NCBI RefSeq assembly: GCF_017302275.1 | Contig: NZ_JAFLDR010000009.1 | Coordinates: 62,001-126,000 of the forward strand | Direction of reading: 5' to 3' | Length of the DNA stretch: 64,000 nucleotides | Source: Sulfuritalea sp. | Lineage (GTDB): Bacteria; Pseudomonadota; Gammaproteobacteria; Burkholderiales; Rhodocyclaceae | Shown here: piece by piece, positions 26,692 to 35,602 of the stretch | Layout of the letters: each line of letters begins with the position of its first letter | Numbering within the stretch: the stretch's first letter is position 1 | Position numbers and translations under genes: made by a program | Notes under the pieces: model-generated | What the model saw: the letters and a program-made list of their open reading frames with translations, nothing else | Database searches by the model: none | What the model was told of the DNA's origin: nothing

Positions 26692-28833
26692 ATGCGTAGC
26701 GCGATCGCCAGCCTTCTTGTCCTCCTGCTCGTGGGGTGCGGCAGCGCCTGGAACGATCCATATCCAGCGTCGGACCGGGGGCGCAATATCCTCTACAGCG
26801 CATTCACGGACCGCCCCAAGCATCTCGATCCCGTACAGTCCTACAGCGAGGACGAAATAACGTTTACGGCGCAGGTCTACGAGCCGCCGTTGCAGTACCA
26901 CTACCTGAAGCGTCCCTACACCCTGATCGCCGCCACCGCCGAGGCGGTGCCGCAGCCGCGCTATCTGGATGAGCAGGGACGCACGCTGGGAGAAGGTGTC
27001 GACCCGGCACGGATTGCATTTACCGACTACGTGATCGCCATCCGGCCGGGCATTCGCTATCAGCCACATCCGGCCTTTGCGCGCGCCGCATCCGGCGAAC
27101 CGGCCTACCATTCGCTCTCGGCCGGCGACCTGCCCGGCATCGTCACCCTGGGTGACTTCAAGTTGCGTGACACGCGGGAACTGACCGCCGACGACTATGT
27201 GTATGGCTTGAAGCGCCTGGCCCATCCGCGCTTGCACTCTCCCATCTTCGGCCTCATGGATGAATACGTGGTGGGGCTGGGTGACCTTGCAAAGCGCCTG
27301 AAGGCGGAGAAGGACCAGGGCTGGATCGATTTGCGCCAGCATCGCCTGGAGGGGGTCGAGGCCATCGACCGCTATCGTTACCGCATCCGCGTCAAGGGCA
27401 AGTACCCCCAATTCCTGTACTGGCTGGCAATGCCTTTCTTCGCTCCCATGCCCTGGGAAGCCGACAAGTTCCACAGCCAGCCCGGCATGGCGGAGAAGAA
27501 CCTGACACTGGACTGGTACCCGATCGGTACCGGGCCCTACATGCTGACGGAGAACAATCCGAATGCGCGCATGGTGCTGGAGAAGAATCCGAATTTCCGT
27601 CGCGAGGCCTATCCCTGCGAGGGGGAGGCCGACGACAATGAGGCCGGCTTGCTGAAGGATTGCGGGCAGGTGCTGCCCTTCATCGACAAGGTGGTGTTCA
27701 CCCGCGAGAAGGAGCAGATTCCCTACTGGAACAAGTTCCTCCAGGGTTATTACGATGCATCGGGCATTTCGTCCGACTCCTTCGACCAGGCGGTGCAGGT
27801 CAGCGCCGGCGAGATCACGCTGTCCGACTCGATGAAGGCGCAGGGCATCGTGCTCACCACCTCGGTGGCGACTTCCAGCATGTACATGGGCTTCAACTGG
27901 CTCGATCCCGTGGTCGGTGGCGCCGATCCGAAGACCGCCGAGCGCGGACGCAAGCTGCGCCAGGCTGTTTCCATTGCGATCGACCAGGAGGAATTCATCT
28001 CCATCTTCCAGAACGGCCGCGGCATTGCCGCACAGGGCTTGATTCCGCCGGGCATCTTCGGCCATCGCGAGGGTGCGGCCGGCATCAATCGCCACAGCTA
28101 CGACTGGGTGGACGGTCAGGCCCGGCGCAAGCCGGTGGCTGAGGCGAAGCGCTTGTTGGCCGAGGCCGGCTGGCCCAACGGGCGCGATGCCCGGACCGGC
28201 GAGCCGCTGGTGATCAACCTCGATACCACTGCCACGGGTGTCGGTGCCAAGGCGCGCATCGACTGGCTCAACAAGCAGTTCTCCAAGATCGATGTGCAAC
28301 TGGTGGTGCGCAGTACCGACTACAACCGATTCCAGGAAAAGATCCGCAAGGGCGCGGTGCAGCTCTTCTACTGGGGCTGGAATGCGGATTATCCTGACCC
28401 CGAGAACTTCATGTTCCTGCTCCACGGCAAGCAAGGCAAGGTCAAGCAAAGCGGCGAGAACGCGGCGAACTACCAGAACGCGGAGTACGACCGGCTGTTC
28501 GAACTCATGAAGACCATGGAGAACAGCCCGCAACGCCAGGAGATCATCGACCGCATGACCGAGATCCTGCGCCATGATGCGCCATGGGTATTCGGCTTCC
28601 ATCCCAAGGATTACAGCCTACGCCACGCCTGGCTGCTCAATCGCAAGCCGAGCAAGGTCGGTCACAACACGCTCAAGTACCAGCGGGTCGATGCCGCGTT
28701 GCGCGAGCAGCGTCGCAGCGAATGGAATCGGCCTGTATTGTGGCCGCTATTGGTTCTTGCGCTGGCGCTCGCCGCGGCGATCTGGCCGGCCTGGAGTGGC
28801 TACCAGCGACGGGAGACCGCGACCGCGCGCTGA
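26692..28833 (+). CDS. Oligopeptide-type ABC transporter substrate-binding lipoprotein
   Basis: A 713-residue family-5 extracellular solute-binding protein. It has a lipoprotein signal with lipobox (ASLLVLLLVGC, Cys17), SAFTDRPKHLDPVQSYSEDE at the start of the mature part, and SFDQAVQ, GFNWLDP and YWGWNADYPDPENF typical of this family. Unusually it ends with a C-terminal membrane segment (WPLLVLALALAAAIWPAW) and a short basic tail. No permease or ATPase genes follow: the next gene is on the other strand. ATG 26692 is chosen to give the lipobox; the frame runs back to 26647. Confidence 0.85.
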   Translation: MRSAIASLLVLLLVGCGSAWNDPYPASDRGRNILYSAFTDRPKHLDPVQSYSEDEITFTAQVYEPPLQYHYLKRPYTLIAATAEAVPQPRYLDEQGRTLGEGVDPARIAFTDYVIAIRPGIRYQPHPAFARAASGEPAYHSLSAGDLPGIVTLGDFKLRDTRELTADDYVYGLKRLAHPRLHSPIFGLMDEYVVGLGDLAKRLKAEKDQGWIDLRQHRLEGVEAIDRYRYRIRVKGKYPQFLYWLAMPFFAPMPWEADKFHSQPGMAEKNLTLDWYPIGTGPYMLTENNPNARMVLEKNPNFRREAYPCEGEADDNEAGLLKDCGQVLPFIDKVVFTREKEQIPYWNKFLQGYYDASGISSDSFDQAVQVSAGEITLSDSMKAQGIVLTTSVATSSMYMGFNWLDPVVGGADPKTAERGRKLRQAVSIAIDQEEFISIFQNGRGIAAQGLIPPGIFGHREGAAGINRHSYDWVDGQARRKPVAEAKRLLAEAGWPNGRDARTGEPLVINLDTTATGVGAKARIDWLNKQFSKIDVQLVVRSTDYNRFQEKIRKGAVQLFYWGWNADYPDPENFMFLLHGKQGKVKQSGENAANYQNAEYDRLFELMKTMENSPQRQEIIDRMTEILRHDAPWVFGFHPKDYSLRHAWLLNRKPSKVGHNTLKYQRVDAALREQRRSEWNRPVLWPLLVLALALAAAIWPAWSGYQRRETATAR

Positions 28834-28838
28834 CGCGG

Positions 28839-28868
28839 AATCGCCGCCGTGTCGCCGGCACCGACTCT
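28839..28868 (-). repeat. Dispersed repeat, copy 2 (inverted)
   Basis: On the minus strand it reads AGAGTCGGTGCCGGCGACAC then GGCGGCGATT, matching copy 1 with few changes. It lies directly after the binding-protein gene, followed by a separate 8-bp palindrome CCCCTTCT/AGAAGGGG (28939-28959). Confidence 0.5.
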
Positions 28869-28974
28869 TAAAGGTCTGCCGCCGGTCCGCCTCAAGGCAG
28901 ACCCATCAATAACCCGCAAGCATAGCGGGCCATGGTCACCCCTTCTTCTGGAGAAGGGGCCGGGGGGAAGGCGC

Positions 28975-29703
28975 CTATTCCTCGACCGCCTGCCACTCGC
29001 CGTGGCGCAAAGCCTGAAGCGGGCGGAACCTGGCCTTGTAGGCCATCTTGCGGCTGTCGCGGATCCAGTAGCCGAGGTAGAGCCACGGCAGGCGGATATG
29101 CTGGCACTGGGCGATCTGCCAGAGTATGGCGAAGGTGCCATAGCTGGCGTTCGTCGCATCGGGATCGTAAAAGGTGTAGACCGACGAAAGGCCGTCGGCG
29201 AGAACGTCGACGATGCTGACGACGCGCAGCAAGTCGCCTTCGCGGAACTCGATGAGTCGGCTGTCGACATGGGTCTGCAGCAGGAAGTGGGCGTACTGGT
29301 CGCGGCTGTCCTGATCCATGCCGCCGCCCGAATGGCGCGCGGCCTGATAGTGCTGGTAGAGCTGGTAGTGCTCTTCGCGGAAGGTCAGGCTGCATTCGCG
29401 TGCGGTGAGCCCCGCGTGCTGGACCAGCGCGCGGCGCTGGCTGCGGCTGGGTGCGAAGGCATTCACGTCGAGCCGCACCGGCTGGCATTCGCGGCAGGCG
29501 TCGCAGTAAGGGCGGTAGGTGAATACGCCGCTGCGGCGGAAGCCGGCCCGCACCAGCTCGCTGTAGGTGGCGCTGTCGATCAGGTGGGTGGGCGTGGCCA
29601 CCTGCGAGCGCGCGATGCGGCCGGGCAGGTAGGAGCAGCCATAGGGTGCGGTCGCATAGAACTGCAGCAGCGGGAAGGGTGGCAGGTCGCGCAGGTGGGT
29701 CAT
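28975..29703 (-). CDS. bpt: Aspartate/glutamate leucyltransferase (arginyltransferase family)
   Basis: A 242-residue transferase that adds Leu from Leu-tRNA to proteins with N-terminal Asp or Glu, feeding them to ClpS/ClpAP. It has the ATE N-terminal signature [13 protein letters not shown] with Cys and the [15 protein letters not shown] cysteine cluster, then the GCN5-like C-terminal half with [21 protein letters not shown] and [19 protein letters not shown]. It starts seven bases after aat. It forms the second gene of an aat-bpt N-degron pair. ATG 29703 is preferred to the longer frame. Confidence 0.93.
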   Translation of the reverse strand: MTHLRDLPPFPLLQFYATAPYGCSYLPGRIARSQVATPTHLIDSATYSELVRAGFRRSGVFTYRPYCDACRECQPVRLDVNAFAPSRSQRRALVQHAGLTARECSLTFREEHYQLYQHYQAARHSGGGMDQDSRDQYAHFLLQTHVDSRLIEFREGDLLRVVSIVDVLADGLSSVYTFYDPDATNASYGTFAILWQIAQCQHIRLPWLYLGYWIRDSRKMAYKARFRPLQALRHGEWQAVEE

Positions 29704-29710
29704 CTGAATG

Positions 29711-30433
29711 TCACTCCGCGCGCCGGAAATGGCCGTCGATAGCCCCCGCCGGCCATCGGCAGGGTCCGTCGCCCGATCCGCACAACTCGTCCAGCCGCGC
29801 GGCGAAATCACGGCGGGCTATCGGTCGGGCCCCCAGCGAGGCAAGGTGTCGGGTTTCCATTTGGCAGTCGATTATGCCGAATCCGCGCTGTTTGAGGTAA
29901 GCGCACAAATGGGCGAGGGCGATCTTCGACGCGTCGCGCCGATCGGCGAACATGGATTCGCCGTAGAAGGCCCGGCCAATGGCGACGCCGTAAAGGCCGC
30001 CGGCCAGCGCACCATCGATCCAGGTTTCGACGCTGTGTGCATGGCCGAGGCGATGCAGTTCGCCGTAGGCCTCCTGCATCTGATCGGTGATCCAGGTACC
30101 GGGCTGTCCCGCGCGCGGTCGGCCGGCACAGGCGCGGATAGCCTCGTCGAACGCCGTATCGAGTCGCACCTGGTAGTTGCCGTTGCGCAGAGTCTTCGCC
30201 AGCGAGCGGGAAACCTTCAGTTCGTCGGGCAGCAACACCATGCGCGGGTCCGGACTCCACCACAGGATCGGATCGCCTGCCGAATACCAAGGGAAGATGC
30301 CGCGCCTGTAGGCGGCGAGCACGCGTTGTGGAGCGAGGTCGCCCCCCGCGGCGAGCAGTCCGTTGGGTTCGGTCAGGGCGCTGGCAAGTGCCGGAAACAC
30401 TGGCTCCGGAGGCAGCCAGGGAATCATCGGCAA
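29711..30433 (-). CDS. aat: Leucyl/phenylalanyl-tRNA-protein transferase
   Basis: A 240-residue enzyme that adds Leu or Phe to N-terminal Arg or Lys residues. Family motifs: [83 protein letters not shown] and [15 protein letters not shown]. Its start is directly against the fbpC stop (30434), so the three genes fbpC-aat-bpt are one transcript. Together with clpP/clpX/lon it belongs to regulated proteolysis. Confidence 0.96.
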   Translation of the reverse strand: MPMIPWLPPEPVFPALASALTEPNGLLAAGGDLAPQRVLAAYRRGIFPWYSAGDPILWWSPDPRMVLLPDELKVSRSLAKTLRNGNYQVRLDTAFDEAIRACAGRPRAGQPGTWITDQMQEAYGELHRLGHAHSVETWIDGALAGGLYGVAIGRAFYGESMFADRRDASKIALAHLCAYLKQRGFGIIDCQMETRHLASLGARPIARRDFAARLDELCGSGDGPCRWPAGAIDGHFRRAE

Positions 30434-31498
30434 TCAGACTTGCTTGAAGGTGACCACGTGGTCGACATCGAGCCGGATGCCGATCTTTTCACCGATGGCA
30501 TGATTGTGGTGCGACGGGACCAGTGACAGGACCTGCACGCCCGAGGCAAGGCGCAGGGTGTAAAGGAACTCCGCGCCGCGAAAGGCCTTGGCGACTACTT
30601 CGGCCTTGACCTCGCTGGCATCGTCGTGGATCACATCGTCGGGGCGCAGCAGCACATCGAGCCGGCAGTCGCGCGGGCATTCCGCGCAACTCGAGCCGCA
30701 ATCCATCGGCACTTCGGAATCCAGCCTGCCCAGCTCCACTTCCACGACCTGATTCGACAGGACTTCGCCCGGCAGGAACACGCCCTGGCCGATGAAATCC
30801 GCGACGTGGCGGGTGGCCGGACGGTGATACAGGTTGTAGGGTGTATCCCACTGCTCGATGCGGCCTGCACGCATGATGCCGACGACATCGGCCACGGCGA
30901 ACGCCTCGTTCTGGTCGTGGGTGACCAGGATTGCCGCCATGCCGGCACGCTTGAGGATCTCGCGCACTTCGAGCGAAAGGCGTTCGCGCAACTCGACATC
31001 GAGGTTGGAGAATGGCTCATCGAGCAGCAGCAGGTGGGGCTGCGGCGCCAGCGCACGGGCCAGCGCCACCCGCTGCTGCTGGCCGCCTGAGAGTTCGTGC
31101 GGATAGCGCTCTCCGCGGCCGGCCAGGCCGATCAGTTCCAGCATTTCATCGACGCGCTGCCGTCGTGCCGGCGCCGACTCATCGCGCAGGCCGAAGCCGA
31201 TGTTGTCGGCGATCGACAGGTGGGGAAACAATGCATAGTCTTGGAACACCATGCCGATGCGGCGCGCCTCGGCCGGCATCTGGGCCTTCTCGCTGGCGAT
31301 GGTCACGCCATTGAGACGTATGCTGCCCGCCGACGGAATCTCGAAACCGGCGATCAGGCGCAGCATGGTGGTCTTGCCGCAGCCCGACGATCCGAGCAGG
31401 CAAGCGATCTCGCCGGGCGCCAGGTCGAACGACAGATCGCTGACCACGGCCTGCTTGCCGTAGGCATGACTGACGCGGTCTACTTCGAGCAATGACAT
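30434..31498 (-). CDS. fbpC: Iron(III) ABC transporter ATP-binding protein
   Basis: A 354-residue ATPase of the CysA/FbpC class. It has Walker A GSSGCGKTT, Q-loop FQDYALFPHLS, signature LSGGQQQR, Walker B LLLDEPFSNLD and H-loop VTHDQNE, then a C-terminal TOBE-like domain (~240-354) containing the cysteine cluster CGSSCAECPRDC, which is unusual. ATG 31498 is chosen; the frame extends far upstream without function. It is divergent from the permease gene across a Fur-like box. Confidence 0.9.
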   Translation of the reverse strand: MSLLEVDRVSHAYGKQAVVSDLSFDLAPGEIACLLGSSGCGKTTMLRLIAGFEIPSAGSIRLNGVTIASEKAQMPAEARRIGMVFQDYALFPHLSIADNIGFGLRDESAPARRQRVDEMLELIGLAGRGERYPHELSGGQQQRVALARALAPQPHLLLLDEPFSNLDVELRERLSLEVREILKRAGMAAILVTHDQNEAFAVADVVGIMRAGRIEQWDTPYNLYHRPATRHVADFIGQGVFLPGEVLSNQVVEVELGRLDSEVPMDCGSSCAECPRDCRLDVLLRPDDVIHDDASEVKAEVVAKAFRGAEFLYTLRLASGVQVLSLVPSHHNHAIGEKIGIRLDVDHVVTFKQV

Positions 31499-31522
31499 GG
31501 TCGTTGCGTCACCAGCGGGTGG

Positions 31523-31546
31523 TGGAGAATGAGTCTCAATTATAAT
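31523..31546. promoter_or_regulatory. Fur-like box and -10 element between fbpC and fbpB
   Basis: TGGAGAATGAGTCTCAATTATAAT: on the minus strand TTGAGACTCATTCTC resembles the common Fur site TTGAGAATNATTCTC, and TATAAT (31541-31546) is a consensus -10. It implies iron-repressed divergent transcription and suggests that the permease starts downstream (GTG 31556). Confidence 0.6.
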
Positions 31547-33211
31547 CGGCCGGTCGTGTCCCGCCCATTTCCATTCTCTCCGCTCAAGGTCCTTTCGCTC
31601 GCGCTCGCGGTTCTGGTAGCGCTGCCGGTGCTCGCGGTCGGCATCAACCTGTTCGCCGCAGGGACCGGCGATACCTGGGGCCACCTGATGGCGACGGTAC
31701 TGCCGGAGTATGTCGCGAACTCCGTGTGGCTTTGCCTGGGAGTCGGTATCGGTGTCGCCGCCATGGGGACAGGCGCCGCCTGGCTGGTAGCGCTCAACGA
31801 CTTTCCCGGACGGCGCGTCGCCGAGTGGGCGTTGCTGCTGCCGATGGCCATGCCGGCCTACGTGCTGGCCTATGCTTATACCGATTTCCTGCAGTTCGTC
31901 GGTCCAGTGCAGACGGGTTTGCGTGAGAGCTTCGGCTGGCACAAGGGTGACTACTGGTTCCCCGAAGTGCGTTCGCTGGGCGGCGCCATCGTGCTGTTTT
32001 CCTGCGTGCTCTACCCCTATGTCTACCTGCTGGTGCGCACGGCGTTTCTGGAACGCGCCGGCGGCATGATCGAGGCGGCGCGCGCCCTCGGGCTCAATCC
32101 CTGGCAGGGCTTCTGGCGCGTCTCGATTCCTCTGGCGCGCCCGGCGATCGCTGCCGGCATGGCGCTCGCGCTGATGGAGACGCTCGCCGATTACGGCACG
32201 GTGGCCTATTTCGCGGTGCAGACATTCACCACCGGCATTTACCGCGCGTGGTTTTCGCTGGGGGATCGCGTTGCCGCCGCCCAGCTCGCCGCGGCCCTGC
32301 TCGGCTTCGTTGCGCTGCTGATCCTGCTCGAACGAATCAGCCGCGGTCGTGCGCGTTACCACGACAACACCGGGCGTCGTCGCGCGACTCGGCAGGTCCT
32401 TACGGGAGGAAATGCCCTGCTGGCCCAAATCGGCTGCGCGATCCCGGTGATGATCGGATTCCTGCTTCCGGCGCTGCTGCTGTTGCGCCTCGCTCTGGGT
32501 GAGGCTGGCGAGGAGTCGGTCGGTTTTGCCGAGCGCTTCGTCGTCCTGGCGCGCAACAGCTTTGTGCTGGCGGCCCTGGCGGCGGCACTTGCCGCACTTC
32601 TGGCGCTGCTGCTCGGGTTTGCCGCGCGCGACGGACGCAGGCTGGCGGTGCTGGCGAATAGGGTGGTCGGGCTGGGCTACGCCGTGCCGGGTTCGGTGAT
32701 CGCGGTAGGCGTGCTGATTCCGGTGACTCGGCTTGACCACTGGCTTGCGGCGCTATGGCAGCAATTGACGGGGGCAAATCCAGGCCTCATCCTGACGGGC
32801 GGCATCGCCGCACTGGTGTACGCCTACCTGGCGCGCTTCCTGGCGATTGCCCTGCAAACGGTGGAGGCGGGCCTGGCGCGCATCACGCCGAGCATGGAGG
32901 CGGCGGCGCAGAGCCTCGGCAGCAGTCCAGGCGAGACATTGCGCCGGGTGCACCTGCCTCTGATGCGCGGCAGCCTGCTGACGGCCGCCCTGCTGGTGTT
33001 CGTCGACGTGATGAAGGAACTCCCGGCGACGCTGGTGATGCGGCCCTTCAATTTCGACACGCTGGCGACCCAGACCTTCACATTGGCAGCGGACGAGCGC
33101 CTGGCGGAAGCGTCGACCGCGGCACTGGCGATCGTTGTCGTGGGCCTGCTGCCCATCATCCTGCTGGCCCGGCAGATATCCGCCGGGCGCAGCCAGGTGA
33201 GTTCCTGCTGA
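31529..33211 (+). CDS. fbpB: Iron(III) ABC transporter permease
   Basis: A 560-residue inner-membrane protein with about twelve membrane segments in two similar halves. Each half has the EAA-loop contacting the ATPase: MIEAARALGLNPWQGFWRVSIPLARP and MEAAAQSLGSSPGETLRRVHLPL. This two-in-one arrangement is typical of FbpB/FutB/SfuB. ATG 31529 lies inside the Fur-like box and before the -10, so GTG 31556 (VSRPFPFSPLK) may be the real start; the two are in frame. It works with FbpC (divergent) and FbpA (33761, minus). Confidence 0.92.
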   Translation: MSLNYNRPVVSRPFPFSPLKVLSLALAVLVALPVLAVGINLFAAGTGDTWGHLMATVLPEYVANSVWLCLGVGIGVAAMGTGAAWLVALNDFPGRRVAEWALLLPMAMPAYVLAYAYTDFLQFVGPVQTGLRESFGWHKGDYWFPEVRSLGGAIVLFSCVLYPYVYLLVRTAFLERAGGMIEAARALGLNPWQGFWRVSIPLARPAIAAGMALALMETLADYGTVAYFAVQTFTTGIYRAWFSLGDRVAAAQLAAALLGFVALLILLERISRGRARYHDNTGRRRATRQVLTGGNALLAQIGCAIPVMIGFLLPALLLLRLALGEAGEESVGFAERFVVLARNSFVLAALAAALAALLALLLGFAARDGRRLAVLANRVVGLGYAVPGSVIAVGVLIPVTRLDHWLAALWQQLTGANPGLILTGGIAALVYAYLARFLAIALQTVEAGLARITPSMEAAAQSLGSSPGETLRRVHLPLMRGSLLTAALLVFVDVMKELPATLVMRPFNFDTLATQTFTLAADERLAEASTAALAIVVVGLLPIILLARQISAGRSQVSSC

Positions 33212-33286
33212 CGCTCAAAACCGTAGTAGGTCACCGTCGGCGCCTGAAAGTCGCGTTAGCGGTATTCATGGCCCGCCCCCGCCCAT

Positions 33287-33306
33287 CCTCCCCCTCGCGG
33301 GGGAGG
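33287..33306. repeat. 8-bp GC-rich palindrome after the permease gene
   Basis: CCTCCCCC-tcgc-GGGGGAGG. A perfect stem with no T-run, between converging fbpB and the CDGSH gene. It may be a weak terminator or a dispersed element, like 28939-28959. Confidence 0.5.
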
Positions 33307-33362
33307 CTACTGATTGGCTCGCTACGCTCGATGTCAGCGGCGAACCATCCCGCCGTTTCAGG

Positions 33363-33602
33363 CTAAAGCGACTTGTGGCTGCCGTCGCACAACGCACCGT
33401 TGGCGCTGTGCTTGCAACCGCAGAAGTACACGGCCTTGCTGTCGTCTGCGGTGTACTTGACCGGAGCGAATTCGGAACCCTTGTGGCTGCCGTCGCAGAA
33501 AGGTTGCGACTTGCTCTTGCCGCAGGAACACCAGTAGTAATCCTTGCCCTTTTCGACATTGACGGCGAAGGGTGATTTCGCGGCGATTTCCGGCTTGGTC
33601 AT
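33363..33602 (-). CDS. CDGSH iron-sulfur domain protein, two domains
   Basis: A 79-residue protein with two CDGSH [2Fe-2S] motifs: CSCGKSKSQPFCDGSH and CGCKHSANGALCDGSH, each providing three Cys and one His. Such small proteins bind labile clusters and are tied to iron or redox balance. The start is at ATG 33602. It lies between fbpB and fbpA of the iron transporter, which supports a role in iron handling. The frame extends upstream but without family similarity. Confidence 0.93.
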   Translation of the reverse strand: MTKPEIAAKSPFAVNVEKGKDYYWCSCGKSKSQPFCDGSHKGSEFAPVKYTADDSKAVYFCGCKHSANGALCDGSHKSL

Positions 33603-33711
33603 GCTGTTCTCCGATGCTGTTGAAAGTAGGCGCACTATAGGCAATTCCTTCTGCAAGCGATACCGGCGTGCGGCAACAGGTTGTTTCGTCCGGACGAACA
33701 ATGAAGGGTAG

Positions 33712-33746
33712 AAGTCGGCGCTGGCGACACGGGGTGCCGCCAGCGC
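33712..33746. repeat. Dispersed repeat, copy 3, within a hairpin
   Basis: AAGTCGGCGCTGGCGACACG at 33712-33731. GCGCTGGCG (33718-33726) pairs with CGCCAGCGC (33738-33746), 15 bases beyond the fbpA stop. It could act as a 3' hairpin for fbpA. Confidence 0.6.
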
Positions 33747-33760
33747 GATGCTCGCGAGGC

Positions 33761-34783
33761 TTACTTCCAGCCGGCGCGGTCGTAGGTGCGCTGCGCAGCG
33801 GCCGCATTCTTTGCCAGCGCGGCCACCGGCAGCGGGTCCGCCTTGAACTTGCCCATCGCCTCCAGCGCCGAATTCTTGACCGCCACGGTGGGTACCGACG
33901 GCCATTCGTTGTTGCCGTCGGCGAAGTAGCGTTGCGCATCGTCGCTGGCCAGGTATTCGAGGAACTTGACGGCAGATTCCTTGTTCGGCGCGGTTTTCAG
34001 CATGCCGCCGCCGGAGATGTTGATATGCGCGCCGACACCTTTCTGGTTCGGCCAGATGATCGCGAGGCGTTCCATCATGCGGCGATCCTCGGGCTTTTCC
34101 GAGCGCAGCAGGCGCGCGAGGTAGTAGGTATTGGAGACCGCCACGCCGCATTCCCCGGCGGCCACGGATTTGATCTGGTCGGTGTCGCCGCCCTTGGGCG
34201 CACGGGCGAAGTTGGCCACCACGCCACGCGCCCATTGTTCGGCCTTCTCTTCACCCAGGCGGGCGATCAGCGATGCCATCAGCGAAATGTTGTAGGGATG
34301 GCTGCCGGAACGGGAGCAAACCTTGCCCTTGAGCTTAGGGTTGGCGAGATCCTCGTAGTTCTGCACGTCCTCGGCTTTTACCTGCTCGCGATTGGCGACG
34401 ATGACGCGCGCGCGGGTGGAGAAGGCGAACCAGTCCGGGCTGCGCAGGTTGGCCGGAATCCGGTCCTCGAGCAGCTTCGACCTGACCGGGGCGAACAGGC
34501 CCAGTTCGTCGGCCTTCGCCAGGCGCGCGGCATCGACCGTGAGAAAGATGTCCGCGGGGCTGTTGACGCCTTCATTGCGGATGCGCTCGAGCAGTTCATC
34601 CTCCTTGGCCTCGATGCGATTGATCTTGATGCCGGTCTGCTTGGTGAAATTGGCGTAGAGCGCCTCGTCGGTCTGGTAATGGCGGGCGGAATACAGATTG
34701 AGGACCTTTTCCTGCCCGCTGGCGGTGGCGGTGACAAGTGCCAGAACAACTGGGAAAAGGAAGCGAATGACGGTCGGTTTCAT
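33761..34783 (-). CDS. fbpA: Iron(III) ABC transporter substrate-binding protein
   Basis: A 340-residue periplasmic binding protein with a signal peptide (MKPTVIRFLFPVVLALVTATASG) and a family-1 FbpA/FutA mature domain: EKVLNLYSARHYQTDEALY, SPADIFLTVDAARL, GKVCSRSGSHPYN and the iron-binding tyrosine pair in VSNTYYLARL. It is the donor for FbpB/FbpC. A Fur-like box precedes it (34825-34843). ATG 34783 is preferred to the frame start at 34801. Confidence 0.93.
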   Translation of the reverse strand: MKPTVIRFLFPVVLALVTATASGQEKVLNLYSARHYQTDEALYANFTKQTGIKINRIEAKEDELLERIRNEGVNSPADIFLTVDAARLAKADELGLFAPVRSKLLEDRIPANLRSPDWFAFSTRARVIVANREQVKAEDVQNYEDLANPKLKGKVCSRSGSHPYNISLMASLIARLGEEKAEQWARGVVANFARAPKGGDTDQIKSVAAGECGVAVSNTYYLARLLRSEKPEDRRMMERLAIIWPNQKGVGAHINISGGGMLKTAPNKESAVKFLEYLASDDAQRYFADGNNEWPSVPTVAVKNSALEAMGKFKADPLPVAALAKNAAAAQRTYDRAGWK

Positions 34784-34824
34784 GGTCGGGATTGAGTCCA
34801 AAAAGAGTTTGATCCTGGAATTGT

Positions 34825-34843
34825 ATTAAGAAGCATTCGCAAT
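34825..34843 (-). promoter_or_regulatory. Fur-like box upstream of fbpA
   Basis: On the minus strand ATTGCGAATGCTTCTTAAT, close to the palindromic pattern ATTGAGAATNATTCTCAAT. It lies about 40 bases before the fbpA start, consistent with iron repression. Confidence 0.5.
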
Positions 34844-34857
34844 AGCAAGTAAAAATA

Positions 34858-34879
34858 AAGCCAGCTTGACGCTGGCTCC
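34858..34879 (-). terminator. Terminator of the NlpC/P60 gene
   Basis: AGCCAGC (34859-34865), loop TTGAC, GCTGGCT (34871-34877). On the minus strand it is followed by TTTATTTTT, a rho-independent terminator 22 bases after the stop of the hydrolase. Confidence 0.75.
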
Positions 34880-34900
34880 TGTTTGGCGAGGTGCTACCAG

Positions 34901-35410
34901 TCAGGGATTTACCCGGCGTGCGCCATTGAAGCGCTTCATCCAGTAACCGTCGCGTAAATCCTCGATTCGGACGCGACCTCCGCTGCGCGGCGCATGCACG
35001 AACTGGTTGTCGCCCAAGTAGATGCCGACATGCGAGAAGGCATTGCGCATGGTATTGAAGAAGACCAGATCCCCAGGCTTGAGTTCGTCCCGATGGACAA
35101 CTTCGCCGGTCTTGCTCATCTCGCGCGAACTGCGTGGAAGGACTAGCCCGAGACCCTCGCGGAAGACGTGGCTGACGAAACCCGAGCAGTCGAAGCCGGC
35201 TTCCGGGGAGCTGCCGCCGCGCCGATAGCGGATGCCGAGCAGATCCATGGCCTGATCGATCGCATCCTGCGCCGTGGCTGTGGCGCGATCAACGAAGGAA
35301 ACCGTCAACGGCTGAGGCACCACGATGGCTTCGTCGGAACGGGCAGCGGGGGAAATCAGAAACGTGGCGAGGAGCAATACTCGCAAAACGCGTATGGGTA
35401 TTCCTTGCAT
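34901..35410 (-). CDS. NlpC/P60-family peptidoglycan endopeptidase
   Basis: A 169-residue secreted cysteine peptidase that cleaves peptide stems. It has a signal peptide (IPIRVLRVLLLATFLISPAARS) and an NlpC/P60 domain with the catalytic Cys in GFDCSGFVSHVF, His in AFSHVGIYLGD and a third polar residue in FVHAPRSGGRV. The GxxYRRGGSSPE segment is typical of the Spr/MepS group. ATG 35410 is chosen; the frame extends to 35428. It probably has its own promoter. Confidence 0.92.
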   Translation of the reverse strand: MQGIPIRVLRVLLLATFLISPAARSDEAIVVPQPLTVSFVDRATATAQDAIDQAMDLLGIRYRRGGSSPEAGFDCSGFVSHVFREGLGLVLPRSSREMSKTGEVVHRDELKPGDLVFFNTMRNAFSHVGIYLGDNQFVHAPRSGGRVRIEDLRDGYWMKRFNGARRVNP

Positions 35411-35602
35411 GGGGCGAAACCTTAACACCGACTGGCCGAGCCTGTAAACCCCGCTTTTGGCGATTCAGCGCTCCGTAAGTTAGCTCTGGCTATAATTAAT
35501 CTTTGCAACGTCAATAAAAACAATTATGTCGCGGGCGTCGCCGGGCGGTATCCGAACGATATCGCCCACCTGCGGGTGCGGCATGAATTCGAGGAGGCTA
35601 CT

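Noticed and set aside
26590-28602. 670-residue minus-strand frame opposite the binding-protein lipoprotein gene
   Set aside because: The plus-strand product is a clear solute-binding protein with a lipobox; this is its shadow.
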